Assembly: GCF_947039875.1 (NCBI RefSeq)
Contig: NZ_CAMRAN010000012.1
Coordinates: forward strand, 1-64,000
Length of the DNA stretch: 64,000 bases
Direction of reading: 5' to 3'
Source of the DNA: an uncultured Photobacterium sp.
GTDB lineage: Bacteria > Pseudomonadota > Gammaproteobacteria > Enterobacterales > Vibrionaceae
The position numbers were made by a program, and so were the translations under genes. Under the pieces are notes generated by a model. The model searched no databases. It had not been told where the DNA came from and saw only the letters and a program-made list of their open reading frames with translations. Below, piece by piece: positions 44,981 through 56,318 of this stretch. Positions within the stretch are counted from its first letter, which is position 1, and each line of letters starts with the position of its first letter.

Positions 44981-46597
44981 TTAATGATTGTTAGGCACTA
45001 AAACCGTTGCTGTTGCTTGTTCATCAAGCTCTGGATAATCAAGCGTATAATGTAGCCCTCGGCTCTCTTTACGCGCCATTGCACAACGGACAATGAGTTC
45101 GGCAACTTGCAATAAATTACGTAGTTCCAGCAGGTTATTTGATACACGAAAATGGCTGTAGTATTCATCGATTTCATGTTTTAGTAACTCAATTCGATGC
45201 ATGGCTCGTTCTAAACGTTTGGTAGAACGTACAATACCAACGTAATCCCACATAAATAAGCGTAATTCATGCCAGTTATGTTGGATCACCACTTCTTCAT
45301 CTGAATTGGTCACTTGGCTATCATCCCAAAATGGTAACTGTTGTGGCTGCAAAATTGTCTTAAATAGGCGTTCAATATCTCGTGAGGCTGACCACGCATA
45401 AACCACACACTCAAGCAGAGAGTTTGACGCCATACGATTAGCACCATGCAGGCCAGTATAGCTCACTTCTCCAATGGCATATAAACCATCAATATCAGTT
45501 TTACCTGATTTATCAACCATGACTCCGCCGCAAGTGTAGTGCGCAGCAGGAACAATTGGAATCATATCGGTGGTGATATCAATGCCATAACCATGCAGTT
45601 TTTCAGCAATCATTGGAAAGTGGTTTTTGACAAAATCGGCGGGTTTATGGCTAATATCAAGGTACATACAGTCAGCACCAAGTCGCTTCATTTCATAGTC
45701 GATAGCGCGAGCGACGACATCCCGTGGAGCCAGTTCTGCGCGTTCATCAAAATCAAGCATAAAACGGCTACCATCAGGGCGACGTAAATAAGCGCCTTCG
45801 CCACGTAAAGCTTCACTTAATAAGAAGGTTTGTGCTTTAGGGTGAAATAAACACGTAGGGTGGAATTGATTAAATTCAAGGTTAGCAACACGGCAGCCTG
45901 CGCGCCATGCCATAGCAATACCATCGCCCGATGAAACATCAGGGTTAGAAGTATATTGATACACTTTTGATGCGCCGCCTGTGGCTAAGACCACAAATTT
46001 AGCCGCGAGGGTTTCAACACATTCTTTATCACGGTTCCACACATAGGCACCTAGTGCTCGGTTGGTTTCTGATTGCGGATTTATTTTTTTCTCGGTGATA
46101 ATATCAAGTGCATTATGACGTTCAAGAATAGTAATATTAGGGTGGTTGCGGGCTTGTTCTTGAAGCGAGGTTTGCATTGCCATTCCGGTGGCGTCAGCAG
46201 CGTGAAGGATACGACGATGGCTATGACCACCTTCAAGTGTGAGATGATAACGTGGATGATCATCTGAATCTGATTCTTCACGATCAAATGGTACCCCACC
46301 ATCAATAAGCCACTGCACACATTGCTTGGCGTTTTCAGCAATAAATTGTACGACGTCTTGGTTACAAAGGTGAGCACCTGCAATTAAGGTATCTTCAACA
46401 TGGGATGCAATACTGTCTGATTCATCAAAAACGGCAGCGATACCTCCTTGAGCATAATAGGTTGCTCCTTCATTGAGTGGTCCTTTGCATAAAATTGTGA
46501 CTTTACCAAGATGCGCTAAGTGGAGTGCGAGCGATAATCCTGCTGCGCCACTACCAATGACTAAAATGTCGCTATCGTGTTGATGAGGTTGGTTCAT
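44981..46597 (-). CDS. nadB: L-aspartate oxidase
   Basis: A 538-residue FAD enzyme for the first step of de novo NAD synthesis. [18 protein letters not shown] at the N-terminus binds [19 protein letters not shown] is characteristic of NadB, and the helical C-terminal domain is complete. It is divergent from rpoE, the arrangement known from E. coli. Confidence 0.97.
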   Translation of the reverse strand: MNQPHQHDSDILVIGSGAAGLSLALHLAHLGKVTILCKGPLNEGATYYAQGGIAAVFDESDSIASHVEDTLIAGAHLCNQDVVQFIAENAKQCVQWLIDGGVPFDREESDSDDHPRYHLTLEGGHSHRRILHAADATGMAMQTSLQEQARNHPNITILERHNALDIITEKKINPQSETNRALGAYVWNRDKECVETLAAKFVVLATGGASKVYQYTSNPDVSSGDGIAMAWRAGCRVANLEFNQFHPTCLFHPKAQTFLLSEALRGEGAYLRRPDGSRFMLDFDERAELAPRDVVARAIDYEMKRLGADCMYLDISHKPADFVKNHFPMIAEKLHGYGIDITTDMIPIVPAAHYTCGGVMVDKSGKTDIDGLYAIGEVSYTGLHGANRMASNSLLECVVYAWSASRDIERLFKTILQPQQLPFWDDSQVTNSDEEVVIQHNWHELRLFMWDYVGIVRSTKRLERAMHRIELLKHEIDEYYSHFRVSNNLLELRNLLQVAELIVRCAMARKESRGLHYTLDYPELDEQATATVLVPNNH

Positions 46598-47116
46598 AGT
46601 GATTACATGTCCATGTGATAATCTTATTTCATGCTACCAAATTTGTTATTAAAGCGCATTTTTGTTTGGGTTTTAGTTGCATAACTATCACGAAAAGATG
46701 GTGTTTTAGCTGTTGTATTGTTAGAAATGAGTAAGGCGATTATTTCATGTCTTTGTGATTTTTTACTTTTTTCCGTCATAGATCCTCGTTAGTGTTATTA
46801 TTTCAGGTAAAATGACTGATGTAATTAGATCTGCTTTTTGTGTGTTTTTGTTAAAGAGAATAACTTCACGGTAACCAAAACATAAAATTATTTTTTAACG
46901 GTGGAACTTTGCCATTATCCATCGGTCTTAATTAGTGCTCATGCTCATAAATATTTCATAAGTCAGTGTTTTATTTACGGTGAGACTAACGCTTATAGTG
47001 GCAGGACAATCTAAATAAACCATTGTGCATCAATAACGAATCTGCGCCATTATTGCGTAAGTTATCGTGAGATGAATGCAATATTACTAATCGTAGACAT
47101 GGGAGTACACGCTCGA
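46598..47116. other. Divergent nadB/rpoE control region
   Basis: A 519-base stretch without a convincing gene. It contains a good sigma-E promoter at 46903-46930 directed to rpoE. A frame upstream of rpoE reads MNAILLIVDMGVHAR into the sigma gene and may just be leader sequence. Confidence 0.6.
46903..46930 (+). promoter_or_regulatory. Sigma-E-type promoter of rpoE
   Basis: GGAACTT (46903-46909), a 16-base spacer, and TCTTA (46926-46930) match the sigma-E consensus GGAACTT-N16-TCTGA. It lies about 190 bases before the rpoE ATG and fits the known autoregulation of rpoE. Confidence 0.8.
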
Positions 47117-47695
47117 ATGAGCGAGCAGCAAACTGATCAGGTATTAATTGAGCGAGTACAGCGGGGAGATAAGCAAGCATTCAACCTTCTGGTTATTAAG
47201 TACCAGAATAAAGTTTGTAACCTTGTTTCTCGTTACGTTAGCAATTCTGGTGATGTACCAGATGTTGCTCAAGAAGCGTTCATTAAAGCATATCGAGCCT
47301 TACCCACATTTCGTGGCGAAAGTGCATTTTATACATGGCTTTATCGTATCGCGGTTAATACGGCAAAAAACTATTTAGTCGCTCAGGGGCGTCGTCCGCC
47401 TGCATTTGATGTTGATGCCGAAGACGCGGAATATTATGAAAGTGGAAATGCGCTTAAAGAAATTTCGAACCCTGAGAACCAAATGTTGTCAGAAGAATTA
47501 AGGCGGGTTGTTTTTAGTACGATTGAAGCATTACCCGATGATCTTAAAACAGCGATCTCATTGCGTGAACTGGATGGTCTAAGTTATGAGGAAATCGCTG
47601 AAGTAATGGGATGTCCAGTAGGTACAGTTCGCTCACGTATATTCCGTGCTCGAGAGATGGTCGAAAAACGTATTCGTCCCCTTATGCAACAATAA
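47117..47695 (+). CDS. rpoE: RNA polymerase sigma-E factor
   Basis: A 192-residue ECF sigma factor. Region 2 contains VPDVAQEAFIKAYRALPTFRGESAFYTWLYRIAVNTAKNYL, region 4 SYEEIAEVMGCPVGTVRSRIFRARE. Length is one residue more than in E. coli. It controls the response to misfolded outer membrane proteins. The start at 47117 is chosen from the family N-terminus with GGGAG upstream; the frame extends 15 codons further without support. Operon rpoE-rseA-rseB-rseC. Confidence 0.97.
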   Translation: MSEQQTDQVLIERVQRGDKQAFNLLVIKYQNKVCNLVSRYVSNSGDVPDVAQEAFIKAYRALPTFRGESAFYTWLYRIAVNTAKNYLVAQGRRPPAFDVDAEDAEYYESGNALKEISNPENQMLSEELRRVVFSTIEALPDDLKTAISLRELDGLSYEEIAEVMGCPVGTVRSRIFRAREMVEKRIRPLMQQ

Positions 47696-47721
47696 TAATG
47701 TTGCACCAAACGGTGGAAAAA

Positions 47722-48369
47722 ATGGCTGATAAAGAAAAAATTTCGGCATTGCTTGATGGCGAAGATTTGGATCAGAGCATTATTAATGCGCTGACCGTTG
47801 ACAAAGATAGCGAGCAAAGTTGGTATGACTTCAGCTTAATTGGTGATGTTATGCGTGGCGATGCACCGCAATGCATAGAATGGAATATTGCAGGAAATGT
47901 CGCGTTAGCGTTAGAGGCTGAACCTGCACACACAGGTGCAGTGATCGCTCATATTGAGATGGTTACTCAGCCAATGATTACTGAAGAGCAACCGACTCCA
48001 TTTAAAGCAAAGCGGACATTACCTGCTTGGCTCTCCCAGTTTGGTCAGGTTGCAGTGGCTGCATGTGTATCATTAGCGGTAATTGTTGGTGTTCAACAAT
48101 ACGACGGTAATGGTAATAACTTTACAACGGCAACCAGTAATGATGTGCCTGTATTACAAACGATTCCATTTACAGGTAAAGCTGAACCTGTGAGCTTAAA
48201 TACCAGTATGGTTGATAATAATCAAACACCATCTGAATCACAGTTAATGGAACAACGACGTCGTATTAACTCGATGTTACAAGATTATGAGCTTCAGCTT
48301 CGGTTTAATGCCGAAGATGGTAGTATCGATCATTCACGCTTACACCCAAATAACTCAGTGGCGGATTAA
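47722..48369 (+). CDS. rseA: Anti-sigma-E factor RseA
   Basis: A 215-residue single-pass membrane protein. The N-terminal MADKEKISALLDGEDLDQ...WYDFSLIGDVMRGD binds sigma-E, the membrane segment is around residues 105-122 (QVAVAACVSLAVIVGV), and the rest is periplasmic and bound by RseB. DegS and RseP cut it during stress. It overlaps rseB by one base (TAATG). Confidence 0.95.
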   Translation: MADKEKISALLDGEDLDQSIINALTVDKDSEQSWYDFSLIGDVMRGDAPQCIEWNIAGNVALALEAEPAHTGAVIAHIEMVTQPMITEEQPTPFKAKRTLPAWLSQFGQVAVAACVSLAVIVGVQQYDGNGNNFTTATSNDVPVLQTIPFTGKAEPVSLNTSMVDNNQTPSESQLMEQRRRINSMLQDYELQLRFNAEDGSIDHSRLHPNNSVAD

Positions 48370-49382
48370 TGAACAAAATACTGGTCGGTGCGCTTGCATT
48401 GGTCAGCCTATTATTGCCACTCCAAGCCTCTGCTGAAGCGGTTAAACCTTCAACAGAGGCTTTGTTGCATCAAATGGGCCAAGCCAGTCGCGATCTTAGT
48501 TATGAGATGTCTTACATTTGGGTAAAGAAAAATAGCATTGATACTTTGCGCTATCGACATGCACTAGAGAATGGTCAAAGTTATGCTCATTTGTTGTTCC
48601 TCAGTGGGCCACCACAAGAGGTTATCCAACGGGGCGATGAAGTTAGTTACTTTGAGCCAGGACTTGATCCTTTTACTATTAAAAGTAATAAAATGGTCGC
48701 ACCAATATTGCCGTTAATGAAAGCCAATATAGATAGACTTGCTCATTTTTACGACTTTATTGCGATGGGACGCGCCCGTGAAGCGGGTGTTGCTTGTGAT
48801 GTTGTTCGCGTTGCCCCTAAAGATGGTAATCGCTATTCTTACTTATTGTGGATTGATCAAACTACACACTTAGTAATGCGGGCTGATTTATTGGATCGTG
48901 AAGGCGAGCTACTTGAACAATTTAGAGTGGTGTCATTTGTTGTGAACCCTAAAGTAGCTGAAATGCTCAGTAAGCTAGATCAAGTTAAATTGCCAGCTGT
49001 GGTACAATTGCCACAACAGCCACAACAGCCACAACAGCCACAACAGCCACAGAAAAAACTTGAATGGGCAGTGAAGTGGTTACCTAATGGCTTTGCATTA
49101 ATTGCCGGTAATCGTCATCGCTTGTTATTAACTGAACGTGCGGTTGAAAGCCGAATGTACAGTGATGGTTTATTTAGTTTCTCTGTGTATGTTTCTGATG
49201 TTGATAATTTTGTTGGGCGAGGACAATTAGTTCGCCAAGGACGCCGTACCTTAACCACCAGAGTTGATGGCAGCAAAGAAATAACGGTTGTCGGTGATAT
49301 TCCACCAGAAACAGCGCGACGAATTGCAGAAAACGTAACCTTTGATAATACTAAAACTGAGGTTACTCAGACGAGTAAATAA
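48369..49382 (+). CDS. rseB: Sigma-E regulatory protein RseB
   Basis: A 337-residue periplasmic protein with a signal peptide ending ASA (about 22). The N-terminal LolA-like domain (ALLHQMGQASRDLSYEMSYIW) and the C-terminal domain that binds RseA are joined by a linker that holds a PQQ repeat (about 215-228) encoded by a nine-base tandem repeat. It protects RseA from DegS until lipopolysaccharide or other signals displace it. Confidence 0.95.
   Translation: MNKILVGALALVSLLLPLQASAEAVKPSTEALLHQMGQASRDLSYEMSYIWVKKNSIDTLRYRHALENGQSYAHLLFLSGPPQEVIQRGDEVSYFEPGLDPFTIKSNKMVAPILPLMKANIDRLAHFYDFIAMGRAREAGVACDVVRVAPKDGNRYSYLLWIDQTTHLVMRADLLDREGELLEQFRVVSFVVNPKVAEMLSKLDQVKLPAVVQLPQQPQQPQQPQQPQKKLEWAVKWLPNGFALIAGNRHRLLLTERAVESRMYSDGLFSFSVYVSDVDNFVGRGQLVRQGRRTLTTRVDGSKEITVVGDIPPETARRIAENVTFDNTKTEVTQTSK
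49011..49052 (+). repeat. Nine-base tandem repeat in rseB
   Basis: CCACAACAG is repeated four times perfectly and followed by a partial fifth (CCACAG). It encodes Pro-Gln-Gln units in the interdomain linker. Unit size keeps the frame, so slippage would change linker length without inactivating the protein. Confidence 0.95.
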
Positions 49383-49384
49383 TC

Positions 49385-49882
49385 ATGATGAGAACATTAG
49401 CGACAGTTGTCGCTGTTGAAGCTAGCCATATAACTGTGAGTTGTCAGCAACAAACCAGTTGTGGTCATTGTGCTTCGAGTGATAGTTGCGGCACAGGTAT
49501 TGTGACAAAAGCCATGCCTGGGCGTTCTCATCAAATAAATATTGCGACCAATGAAAAAATAACTCTCGGACAAGTGGTTGAAATCGGCTTGTCTGAGCGT
49601 AGTATGTTGAGTTCAGCATTATTAGTTTATATGTTGCCGCTGTTATTTTTAATCGGCGGAAGTTTAATTGGACAATACATTTTTATTGATTTAGCAGCCA
49701 GTAACCAACTCGGTGTTATTGTGTCGGCTGCTGTTGCTACCACGGTAGGATTAATGATTGCACGGTATTATGCCAAGAAATTCGATGGGGATGCAGCCTA
49801 CAAACCAAGCCTTATTCGAGTGCTAGGGTTACCCATTTCAGCAGATAAGCTGATAAATGCCGCATCGAAAGATAGCGAGTAG
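49385..49882 (+). CDS. rseC: RseC family protein
   Basis: A 165-residue inner membrane protein with an N-terminal cysteine cluster (CQQQTSCGHCASSDSCG, about 20-36) likely to bind an Fe-S cluster, then two membrane segments (about 75-95 and 100-130). RseC/SoxR-reducing proteins modulate redox or sigma-E signalling. It ends the rpoE operon. Confidence 0.93.
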   Translation: MMRTLATVVAVEASHITVSCQQQTSCGHCASSDSCGTGIVTKAMPGRSHQINIATNEKITLGQVVEIGLSERSMLSSALLVYMLPLLFLIGGSLIGQYIFIDLAASNQLGVIVSAAVATTVGLMIARYYAKKFDGDAAYKPSLIRVLGLPISADKLINAASKDSE

Positions 49883-49957
49883 CGTTTAAATTCGGTAGAA
49901 TCCGTCAACTTGATCGTAAGATCCCATTCATTTTAATCACGAGCAGTCACGCCATTC

Positions 49958-51754
49958 ATGAAGCACATTCGTAACTTTTCGATTATCGCACATATCGACC
50001 ATGGTAAGTCGACCTTATCCGACCGTCTAATTCAAGTCTGTGGCGGCCTTTCTGATCGAGAAATGGCTGCACAGGTTTTAGATTCAATGGATCTTGAACG
50101 CGAACGCGGTATTACTATCAAAGCCCAAAGCGTTACGCTTGATTACACGGCTAAAGATGGTGAAACTTATCAATTAAACTTTATCGACACCCCTGGACAC
50201 GTTGACTTCTCGTATGAAGTATCGCGTTCACTTGCAGCTTGTGAAGGTGCATTGTTGGTCGTTGATGCGGGTCAGGGCGTAGAAGCTCAGACTTTAGCTA
50301 ACTGTTATACCGCTATGGAAATGGACTTGGAAGTCGTGCCGATTTTAAATAAAATCGACCTTCCTGCTGCCGATCCTGAGCGTGTGGCTGAAGAAATTGA
50401 AGACATTGTTGGTATTGATGCGCTTGATGCTGTGCGTTGTTCAGCAAAAACAGGTGTCGGTGTCGATGAGGTTTTAGAAAAAATCGTTGAAGCAATTCCA
50501 GCACCTGTAGGTGATCCGGATGCGCCATTACAAGCACTAATTATTGACTCATGGTTTGATAATTACTTAGGTGTTGTTTCTTTAGTCCGAGTTAAAAACG
50601 GTAAGCTAAAGAAAAACGACAAAATTAAAGTGATGACCACAGGTCAAATCTGGGGTGTTGATCGTCTTGGTATCTTTACACCAAAACAAATTGATACCAC
50701 TGAATTAAATACCGGCGAAGTTGGCTGGGTTGTTTGTGGTATTAAAGACATTTTAGGTGCGCCAGTTGGTGATACATTAACGCTAGCTAAAGGCGGTTGT
50801 GAGACAGCATTACCTGGCTTTAAGAAAGTAAAACCTCAGGTATACGCAGGTTTGTTCCCAGTATCATCTGATGATTACGAGAACTTCCGTGATGCGTTGG
50901 GTAAATTAAGCCTAAACGATGCGTCATTGTTTTATGAACCAGAAAGCTCGACAGCACTTGGTTTTGGTTTCCGTTGTGGTTTCTTGGGTATGCTCCACAT
51001 GGAGATTATTCAAGAGCGTCTAGAGCGTGAATATGATCTGAACTTGATTACTACTGCACCAACAGTAGTGTATGAAGTGAAGAAAACTGACGGCACCATG
51101 TTGTATGTTGATAGCCCGTCAAAATTACCAGCTGTCAATGACATTGAAATTATGGGTGAGCCGATTGCTCGCTGTAATATTCTGGTACCAAGCGAATACC
51201 TAGGTAATGTTATTACACTATGTATTGAAAAGCGTGGCATGCAGGTTGATATGGTTTATCACGGTAATCAAGTAGCATTAACTTATGATATTCCAATGTC
51301 AGAAGTGGTACTGGATTTCTTTGATCGTTTGAAATCAACATCGCGCGGTTATGCATCGCTAGATTACAATTTCCAGCGTTACCAAGAATCAGACATGGTT
51401 CGAGTCGATATTCTGTTAAATGGCGAACGTGTTGATGCGTTAGCTATCATTACTCATAAAGAAAACTCACAGACTCGTGGTCGTGATGTTGTTGAAAAAA
51501 TGAAAGAATTTATCCCTCGTCAAATGTTTGACATTGCTATTCAAGCAGCGATTGGTGCTCATATCATTGCACGTTCAACTGTGAAGCAATTACGTAAAAA
51601 CGTAATCGCAAAATGCTATGGCGGCGATATTAGCCGTAAGAAAAAGCTGCTACAGAAACAGAAAGATGGTAAGAAGCGCATGAAGCAAATTGGTAATGTT
51701 GAATTACCACAAGAAGCTTTCTTAGCGATTCTTCATGTGGGCAAAGATAAGTAG
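49958..51754 (+). CDS. lepA: Elongation factor 4 (LepA)
   Basis: A 598-residue ribosomal GTPase with G1 [15 protein letters not shown]2/G3 [13 protein letters not shown]4 [13 protein letters not shown] and the LepA-specific C-terminal domain ending in [13 protein letters not shown]4 acts in ribosome biogenesis and translation under stress. Start is the ATG at 49958. It precedes lepB, the classic lepAB order. Confidence 0.97.
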   Translation: MKHIRNFSIIAHIDHGKSTLSDRLIQVCGGLSDREMAAQVLDSMDLERERGITIKAQSVTLDYTAKDGETYQLNFIDTPGHVDFSYEVSRSLAACEGALLVVDAGQGVEAQTLANCYTAMEMDLEVVPILNKIDLPAADPERVAEEIEDIVGIDALDAVRCSAKTGVGVDEVLEKIVEAIPAPVGDPDAPLQALIIDSWFDNYLGVVSLVRVKNGKLKKNDKIKVMTTGQIWGVDRLGIFTPKQIDTTELNTGEVGWVVCGIKDILGAPVGDTLTLAKGGCETALPGFKKVKPQVYAGLFPVSSDDYENFRDALGKLSLNDASLFYEPESSTALGFGFRCGFLGMLHMEIIQERLEREYDLNLITTAPTVVYEVKKTDGTMLYVDSPSKLPAVNDIEIMGEPIARCNILVPSEYLGNVITLCIEKRGMQVDMVYHGNQVALTYDIPMSEVVLDFFDRLKSTSRGYASLDYNFQRYQESDMVRVDILLNGERVDALAIITHKENSQTRGRDVVEKMKEFIPRQMFDIAIQAAIGAHIIARSTVKQLRKNVIAKCYGGDISRKKKLLQKQKDGKKRMKQIGNVELPQEAFLAILHVGKDK

Positions 51755-51787
51755 TAACCTTTCTTTGTTTATAACAGTCTTATAATT

Positions 51788-51827
51788 AGAAAGTGCTTAT
51801 TTAATCTGTTAAATAGCACTTTCTTTT
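51788..51827 (+). terminator. Hairpin between lepA and lepB
   Basis: AGAAAGTGCTTATTTAA folds with TTAAATAGCACTTTCT (one bulge) around TCTG and is followed by TTTT. It would reduce lepA-to-lepB read-through. Confidence 0.8.
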
Positions 51828-51897
51828 ACTTAGACGTTTTAAATTATCCTAAATAAACAAATAGTTGTGGGTAGTTGCATTAAACCTAAGGAATAAC

Positions 51898-52797
51898 ATG
51901 GCAAATACATTTTCAATAATATTGGTCTTAGTGACGATTTTTACCGGTATTATTTGGGCGCTAGATAAATTTTCATGGGCACCGAAGCGACAATTAAAGA
52001 TTGCCGCCGCAGCTAAAAAAGCCGGTGATCAAGTGGATGCTGAAGTACTTGCACGAGTTGCGCCTCAGCCAAGTTGGATTGAATCTGCAAGTTCAATGTT
52101 CCCTGTGATTGCATTGATCATGATCTTCCGTTCATTTATTTATGAGCCGTTCCAGATTCCATCAAAGTCAATGTTACCAACCCTGTATGTGGGGGATTTC
52201 ATTCTTGTTCAAAAATTTGCTTATGGATTGCGTGATCCTGTTTTTGATCATAAATTTTTAAATACTGGTGAGCCTAAACGTGGTGATGTAGTTGTATTCC
52301 GTTACCCACCTAATCCAAAGATTGACTATATTAAACGTGTTGTTGGTTTACCTGGTGATTTAATTCGTTACAGCGCTGACAAAAAACTATGCATTCAGCC
52401 ACAAGGCACTTCTGTTTGTAAGCCTGTGAAATTAACGGATATGAAAGACAGTGATTTTACGCAAGATATGACTCGTCTGATTGAATATAACGAACATCTT
52501 GGTGATATAAATCATCATATTTTGATCAATCCGTCACGACATGATAACCGTATGGCTTATGTACCTCGTCCGGGAATCGGTGAGTGGATTGTACCAAAAG
52601 GTGAATATTTTGTTATGGGTGACAACCGTGACAATAGTGCTGATAGTCGTTACTGGGGTTTTGTACCAGAAGCGAATTTAGTCGGCAAGGCAGTTGCTAT
52701 TTGGATGAGCTTTGATTTTGATCGCAAGCCTGATAGTTTTCTTCCATCTTGGATCCCTACCGGCGTACGTTTTAATCGTATCGGTAGCATTAAATAA
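51898..52797 (+). CDS. lepB: Signal peptidase I
   Basis: A 299-residue membrane protease. The catalytic dyad is Ser91 (IPSKSMLPT) and Lys146 (DYIKRVVGLPGD); two N-terminal membrane segments (about 4-22 and 66-83) flank a short cytoplasmic loop, and GDNRDNSADSRYWGFV is near the end. It removes signal peptides of exported proteins. The ATG at 51898 has AAGGAATAAC before it. Confidence 0.97.
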   Translation: MANTFSIILVLVTIFTGIIWALDKFSWAPKRQLKIAAAAKKAGDQVDAEVLARVAPQPSWIESASSMFPVIALIMIFRSFIYEPFQIPSKSMLPTLYVGDFILVQKFAYGLRDPVFDHKFLNTGEPKRGDVVVFRYPPNPKIDYIKRVVGLPGDLIRYSADKKLCIQPQGTSVCKPVKLTDMKDSDFTQDMTRLIEYNEHLGDINHHILINPSRHDNRMAYVPRPGIGEWIVPKGEYFVMGDNRDNSADSRYWGFVPEANLVGKAVAIWMSFDFDRKPDSFLPSWIPTGVRFNRIGSIK

Positions 52798-52812
52798 AAT
52801 AATCGAGAGAAA

Positions 52813-53487
52813 ATGACAACTCCAGCGAATAGGCTTCAGCGCAAGCTGGGCTACCAGTTTAATAATTGTGAGTTGATGACATTAGCACTGACACATCGCA
52901 GTGCTAATGGCACCCACAACGAGCGCCTAGAGTTTCTAGGCGATTCTATTTTAAGTTTTGTTGTTGCTGATGACTTATATCACCGTTTTCCTAATGTGGA
53001 TGAAGGTGATATGAGCCGAATGCGCGCAACACTAGTCCGTGGTAAGACCTTGGCTGAGTTAGGACGTGAGTTCGAATTAGGTGACTACTTACTATTAGGT
53101 CCAGGCGAGTTGAAAAGTGGCGGTTTCCGTCGTGATTCTATTCTGGCTGACTGTGTTGAAGCAATCATTGGCGCGGTTTATCTAGATAGTGATGTTGAGA
53201 CAGTGCGTCAAGTCGTATTGGCTTGGTATAAATCACGTCTTGATACAATTGAACCAGGCATCAACCAAAAAGATCCAAAAACACGCCTGCAAGAATGCTT
53301 ACAAGGTCGCCGTTTACCATTACCTGCATATACTGTAACTAAGGTACAAGGTGAAGCTCATAACCAAGAGTTCACTGTACAGTGTGATGTCACAGGTTTG
53401 GACAAGCCTGTAATCGGTAAAGGCGGCAGTCGGCGCAAGGCAGAGCAGGCAGCAGCAGAAATTGCACTTAATCAGTTGGAATCATGA
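52813..53487 (+). CDS. rnc: Ribonuclease III
   Basis: A 224-residue double-strand RNA endonuclease. Signature [12 protein letters not shown], catalytic Asp/Glu in [10 protein letters not shown], and a C-terminal dsRBD (about 155-222) ending [15 protein letters not shown]. It overlaps era by four bases. Confidence 0.97.
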   Translation: MTTPANRLQRKLGYQFNNCELMTLALTHRSANGTHNERLEFLGDSILSFVVADDLYHRFPNVDEGDMSRMRATLVRGKTLAELGREFELGDYLLLGPGELKSGGFRRDSILADCVEAIIGAVYLDSDVETVRQVVLAWYKSRLDTIEPGINQKDPKTRLQECLQGRRLPLPAYTVTKVQGEAHNQEFTVQCDVTGLDKPVIGKGGSRRKAEQAAAEIALNQLES

Positions 53488-54389
53488 CAGATAAACAACA
53501 TTGTGGCTTTATTGCCATCGTTGGTCGACCGAACGTCGGAAAATCAACCTTGCTTAACCGTTTAGTGGGACAAAAACTGTCTATCACTTCACGTAAACCT
53601 CAAACGACACGTCACCGTATTATGGGGGTTGACACTCGTGATGGGTATCAAGCTGTTTATATTGATACTCCAGGTTTGCACATTGAAGAAAAACGTGTGA
53701 TTAACCGTTTAATGAACCGTGCTGCTAGCAGTTCATTAACCGACGTTGAATTAGTATTATTCCTAGTTGATGGCACGACGTGGACGGCAGATGATGAGAT
53801 GGTACTGAATAAGCTTATGAAAAGTGAGCTACCAACAGTATTGTTGATCAATAAAGTCGACAACATTAAAGAAAAGCATGAGTTATTTCCGCATTTACAG
53901 GAATTAGCGAAAAAAATGCCGTTTGTTGATGTTATTCCAATGTCGGCAAAGAAAGGCACCAACATTGCGGCAATTGAAAAAATTGTTCATGATCATTTAC
54001 CTGAATGTGAATACTACTTCCCTGAAGAGTATGTAACGGATCGTTCACAGCGCTTTATGGCGTCAGAAATTATTCGTGAAAAACTAATGCGCTTTACGGG
54101 GGAAGAATTACCGTATTCAGTCACCGTTGAAATTGAGCGTTTTGATTTCAATCCTGAAACAAATGGTTTTGATATCAATGGGTTGATTCTAGTTGAGCGT
54201 AAAGGCCAGAAGAAAATGGTAATCGGTAAAGGCGGCGATAAGATCAAAGTTATTGGCCGTGAAGCCCGTTTAGATATGGAAGACTTATTTGAACGTAAAG
54301 TGTATTTAGAACTTTGGGTTAAAGTAAAATCAGGTTGGGCAGATGACGAACGTGCACTGCGCAGCTTAGGTTACATTGACGATCTATAA
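53484..54389 (+). CDS. era: GTPase Era
   Basis: A 301-residue protein with a GTPase domain ([25 protein letters not shown]) and a C-terminal KH domain ([14 protein letters not shown]) that binds the 3' end of 16S rRNA. It assists 30S assembly. The overlap ATGA with rnc indicates coupling, and recO starts nine bases downstream. Confidence 0.97.
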   Translation: MTDKQHCGFIAIVGRPNVGKSTLLNRLVGQKLSITSRKPQTTRHRIMGVDTRDGYQAVYIDTPGLHIEEKRVINRLMNRAASSSLTDVELVLFLVDGTTWTADDEMVLNKLMKSELPTVLLINKVDNIKEKHELFPHLQELAKKMPFVDVIPMSAKKGTNIAAIEKIVHDHLPECEYYFPEEYVTDRSQRFMASEIIREKLMRFTGEELPYSVTVEIERFDFNPETNGFDINGLILVERKGQKKMVIGKGGDKIKVIGREARLDMEDLFERKVYLELWVKVKSGWADDERALRSLGYIDDL

Positions 54390-54397
54390 GGATAGTA

Positions 54398-55108
54398 ATG
54401 GAGGGCTTACAGCGTTGTTTTGTCCTTCATTATCGTCATTATAGTGAGACGAGCCTGATCCTCGATGTATTTAGCGAGGATTATGGCCGTCTTACCCTAC
54501 TAGCTAAAGGCGCGCGTCGTAAGCGTTCTAATCTTAAGGGTACATTACAACCTTTCACGCCATTGTTTATGAAATGGAGTGGTAAAGGAAGTATGCCTGT
54601 CCTTACCCATGCTGAACCCATCAGTATCGGTCTGCCACTGCGCAGCTATATTTTATATTCCGCGATGTACGTTAATGAAATATTAGTGCGAGTATTAGAA
54701 AATCACACTCCTTATCCGGTGTTGTTTCTTGATTATTTGAATGTGTTACGGGAGCTTGCACAAGCGGATAATCCAGAGCCAGCATTGCGTCGTTTTGAAC
54801 TCGCTTTACTACATCATCTTGGTTACGGTATCGACTTTCTGCATTGTGCTGGCAGTGGGTTAGCGGTTGATGATCTAATGACATACAACTACCGTGAGCA
54901 ACGTGGTTTTATTGCCTCAATGAAAATAACCCAACTGACTTTTCGTGGTAATGAATTAAAGGCGATTGCAGCGAGATGCTTTGAAACCCCTGAACAACTT
55001 CGTGCGGCGAAACGCTTTACAAGGATGGCCTTAAAGCCGTATCTTGGCTCAAAGCCATTAAAAAGTCGGGAATTGTTTATCCCACGAGCAAGGAGCATCG
55101 GAAAATGA
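54398..55108 (+). CDS. recO: DNA repair protein RecO
   Basis: A 236-residue protein with an N-terminal OB fold ([40 protein letters not shown]) and a C-terminal helical part. It loads RecA with RecR. It lies between era and pdxJ and overlaps pdxJ by four bases. Confidence 0.94.
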   Translation: MEGLQRCFVLHYRHYSETSLILDVFSEDYGRLTLLAKGARRKRSNLKGTLQPFTPLFMKWSGKGSMPVLTHAEPISIGLPLRSYILYSAMYVNEILVRVLENHTPYPVLFLDYLNVLRELAQADNPEPALRRFELALLHHLGYGIDFLHCAGSGLAVDDLMTYNYREQRGFIASMKITQLTFRGNELKAIAARCFETPEQLRAAKRFTRMALKPYLGSKPLKSRELFIPRARSIGK

Positions 55109-55836
55109 ACAACATTCTATTGGGTGTCAATATCGATCATATTGCAACGTTACGTAATGCTCGCGGTACACGTTACCCCGATCCCGTACATGCTGCAGAA
55201 GTGGCTGAGCGTGCTGGCGCTGATGGTATTACGGTCCATTTGCGTGAAGATCGTCGCCATATTAATGATCGTGATGTGCGAATTTTACGAGAAACATTGC
55301 AAACACGGATGAATCTAGAAATGGCTGTCACTGATGAAATGGTGGCGATTGCAATAGAAACGCAACCTGAATATGTGTGTTTAGTACCGGAAAAACGTGC
55401 GGAACTTACCACTGAAGGCGGTTTAGATGTTGCCGGGCAACGTGAGAAAATTACAGCAGCAACAGCCAAACTTGCAGCGGTTGGTATTAAAGTGTCATTA
55501 TTTATTGATGCAGATAAGCGTCAGATTGATGCTGCGCTTGCAACGGGTGCCCCATTTATTGAATTGCATACTGGCCATTATGCCGATGCTATCACCGAAG
55601 ATATTCAAACGGCTGAACTTGCAAAAATCGCTGAAGCAGCAACGTATGCTGCTAGTCTGGGAATTAAAGTCAACGCAGGACATGGTTTAACTTACCATAA
55701 TGTTAAAGCTATTGCGGCATTACCTGAGTTGTATGAGCTTAATATTGGTCATTCTATTATGGGACGTGCAATGTTTGATGGTCTTGAAAAAGCAGTCACA
55801 GATATGCGTTCATTGATGCAGGAAGCGCGTGGTTAA
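55105..55836 (+). CDS. pdxJ: Pyridoxine 5'-phosphate synthase
   Basis: A 243-residue TIM barrel that condenses 1-deoxyxylulose 5-phosphate and aminoacetone phosphate. [22 protein letters not shown] and [14 protein letters not shown] are diagnostic. Together with epd it serves vitamin B6 synthesis. It overlaps acpS by one base. Confidence 0.97.
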   Translation: MNNILLGVNIDHIATLRNARGTRYPDPVHAAEVAERAGADGITVHLREDRRHINDRDVRILRETLQTRMNLEMAVTDEMVAIAIETQPEYVCLVPEKRAELTTEGGLDVAGQREKITAATAKLAAVGIKVSLFIDADKRQIDAALATGAPFIELHTGHYADAITEDIQTAELAKIAEAATYAASLGIKVNAGHGLTYHNVKAIAALPELYELNIGHSIMGRAMFDGLEKAVTDMRSLMQEARG

Positions 55837-56216
55837 TGGCTATTTTAGGTTTAGGGACTGATATCGTTGAAATTGAACGGATTGAGAAAGTGCTCACTCG
55901 TGCTGGTGATGGATTTGCTGAACGGGTGTTATCAGCCTCTGAACTTGAACAATACTATCGATTAAAGTTGCGGGCTCGGTTTGTAGCAAAACGGTTTGCG
56001 GTTAAAGAAGCGGCCTCTAAGGCATTAGGAACGGGCATTGCGTGTGGCGTGTCTTTTCAAGATTTTAGCGTGACTAACGATGAACGTGGTAAGCCCGTGG
56101 TTGCTTTTTCGGGTCAGGCATTATCATTACTGACGACAATGGGAGGGCAACACGTGCATCTGACTATTGCCGATGAGCGTCGTTATGCGGTAGCAACCGT
56201 GATCATTGAAAGTTGA
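55836..56216 (+). CDS. acpS: Holo-[acyl-carrier-protein] synthase
   Basis: A 126-residue phosphopantetheinyl transferase. [13 protein letters not shown] binds metal and CoA, and [16 protein letters not shown] is the second motif. It ends the rnc-era-recO-pdxJ-acpS operon. Confidence 0.96.
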   Translation: MAILGLGTDIVEIERIEKVLTRAGDGFAERVLSASELEQYYRLKLRARFVAKRFAVKEAASKALGTGIACGVSFQDFSVTNDERGKPVVAFSGQALSLLTTMGGQHVHLTIADERRYAVATVIIES

Positions 56217-56238
56217 TCTCATCGTAATGATGAGTAAT

Positions 56239-56273
56239 AAAAAAGCGCGAGTCTTATCAGCTGGCGCTTTTTT
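56239..56273. terminator. Bidirectional terminator between acpS and barA
   Basis: AAAAAGCGC pairs with GCGCTTTTTT around a 15-base loop, between converging genes. Confidence 0.8.
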
Positions 56274-56318
56274 ATTATCTTATTTATGGCCATATGATGC
56301 TATCAGATAAGTGTAGTA

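Noticed and set aside
49011-49052. Tandem repeat in rseB as a CRISPR-like array
   Set aside because: Nine-base units without spacers, fully in a coding frame.
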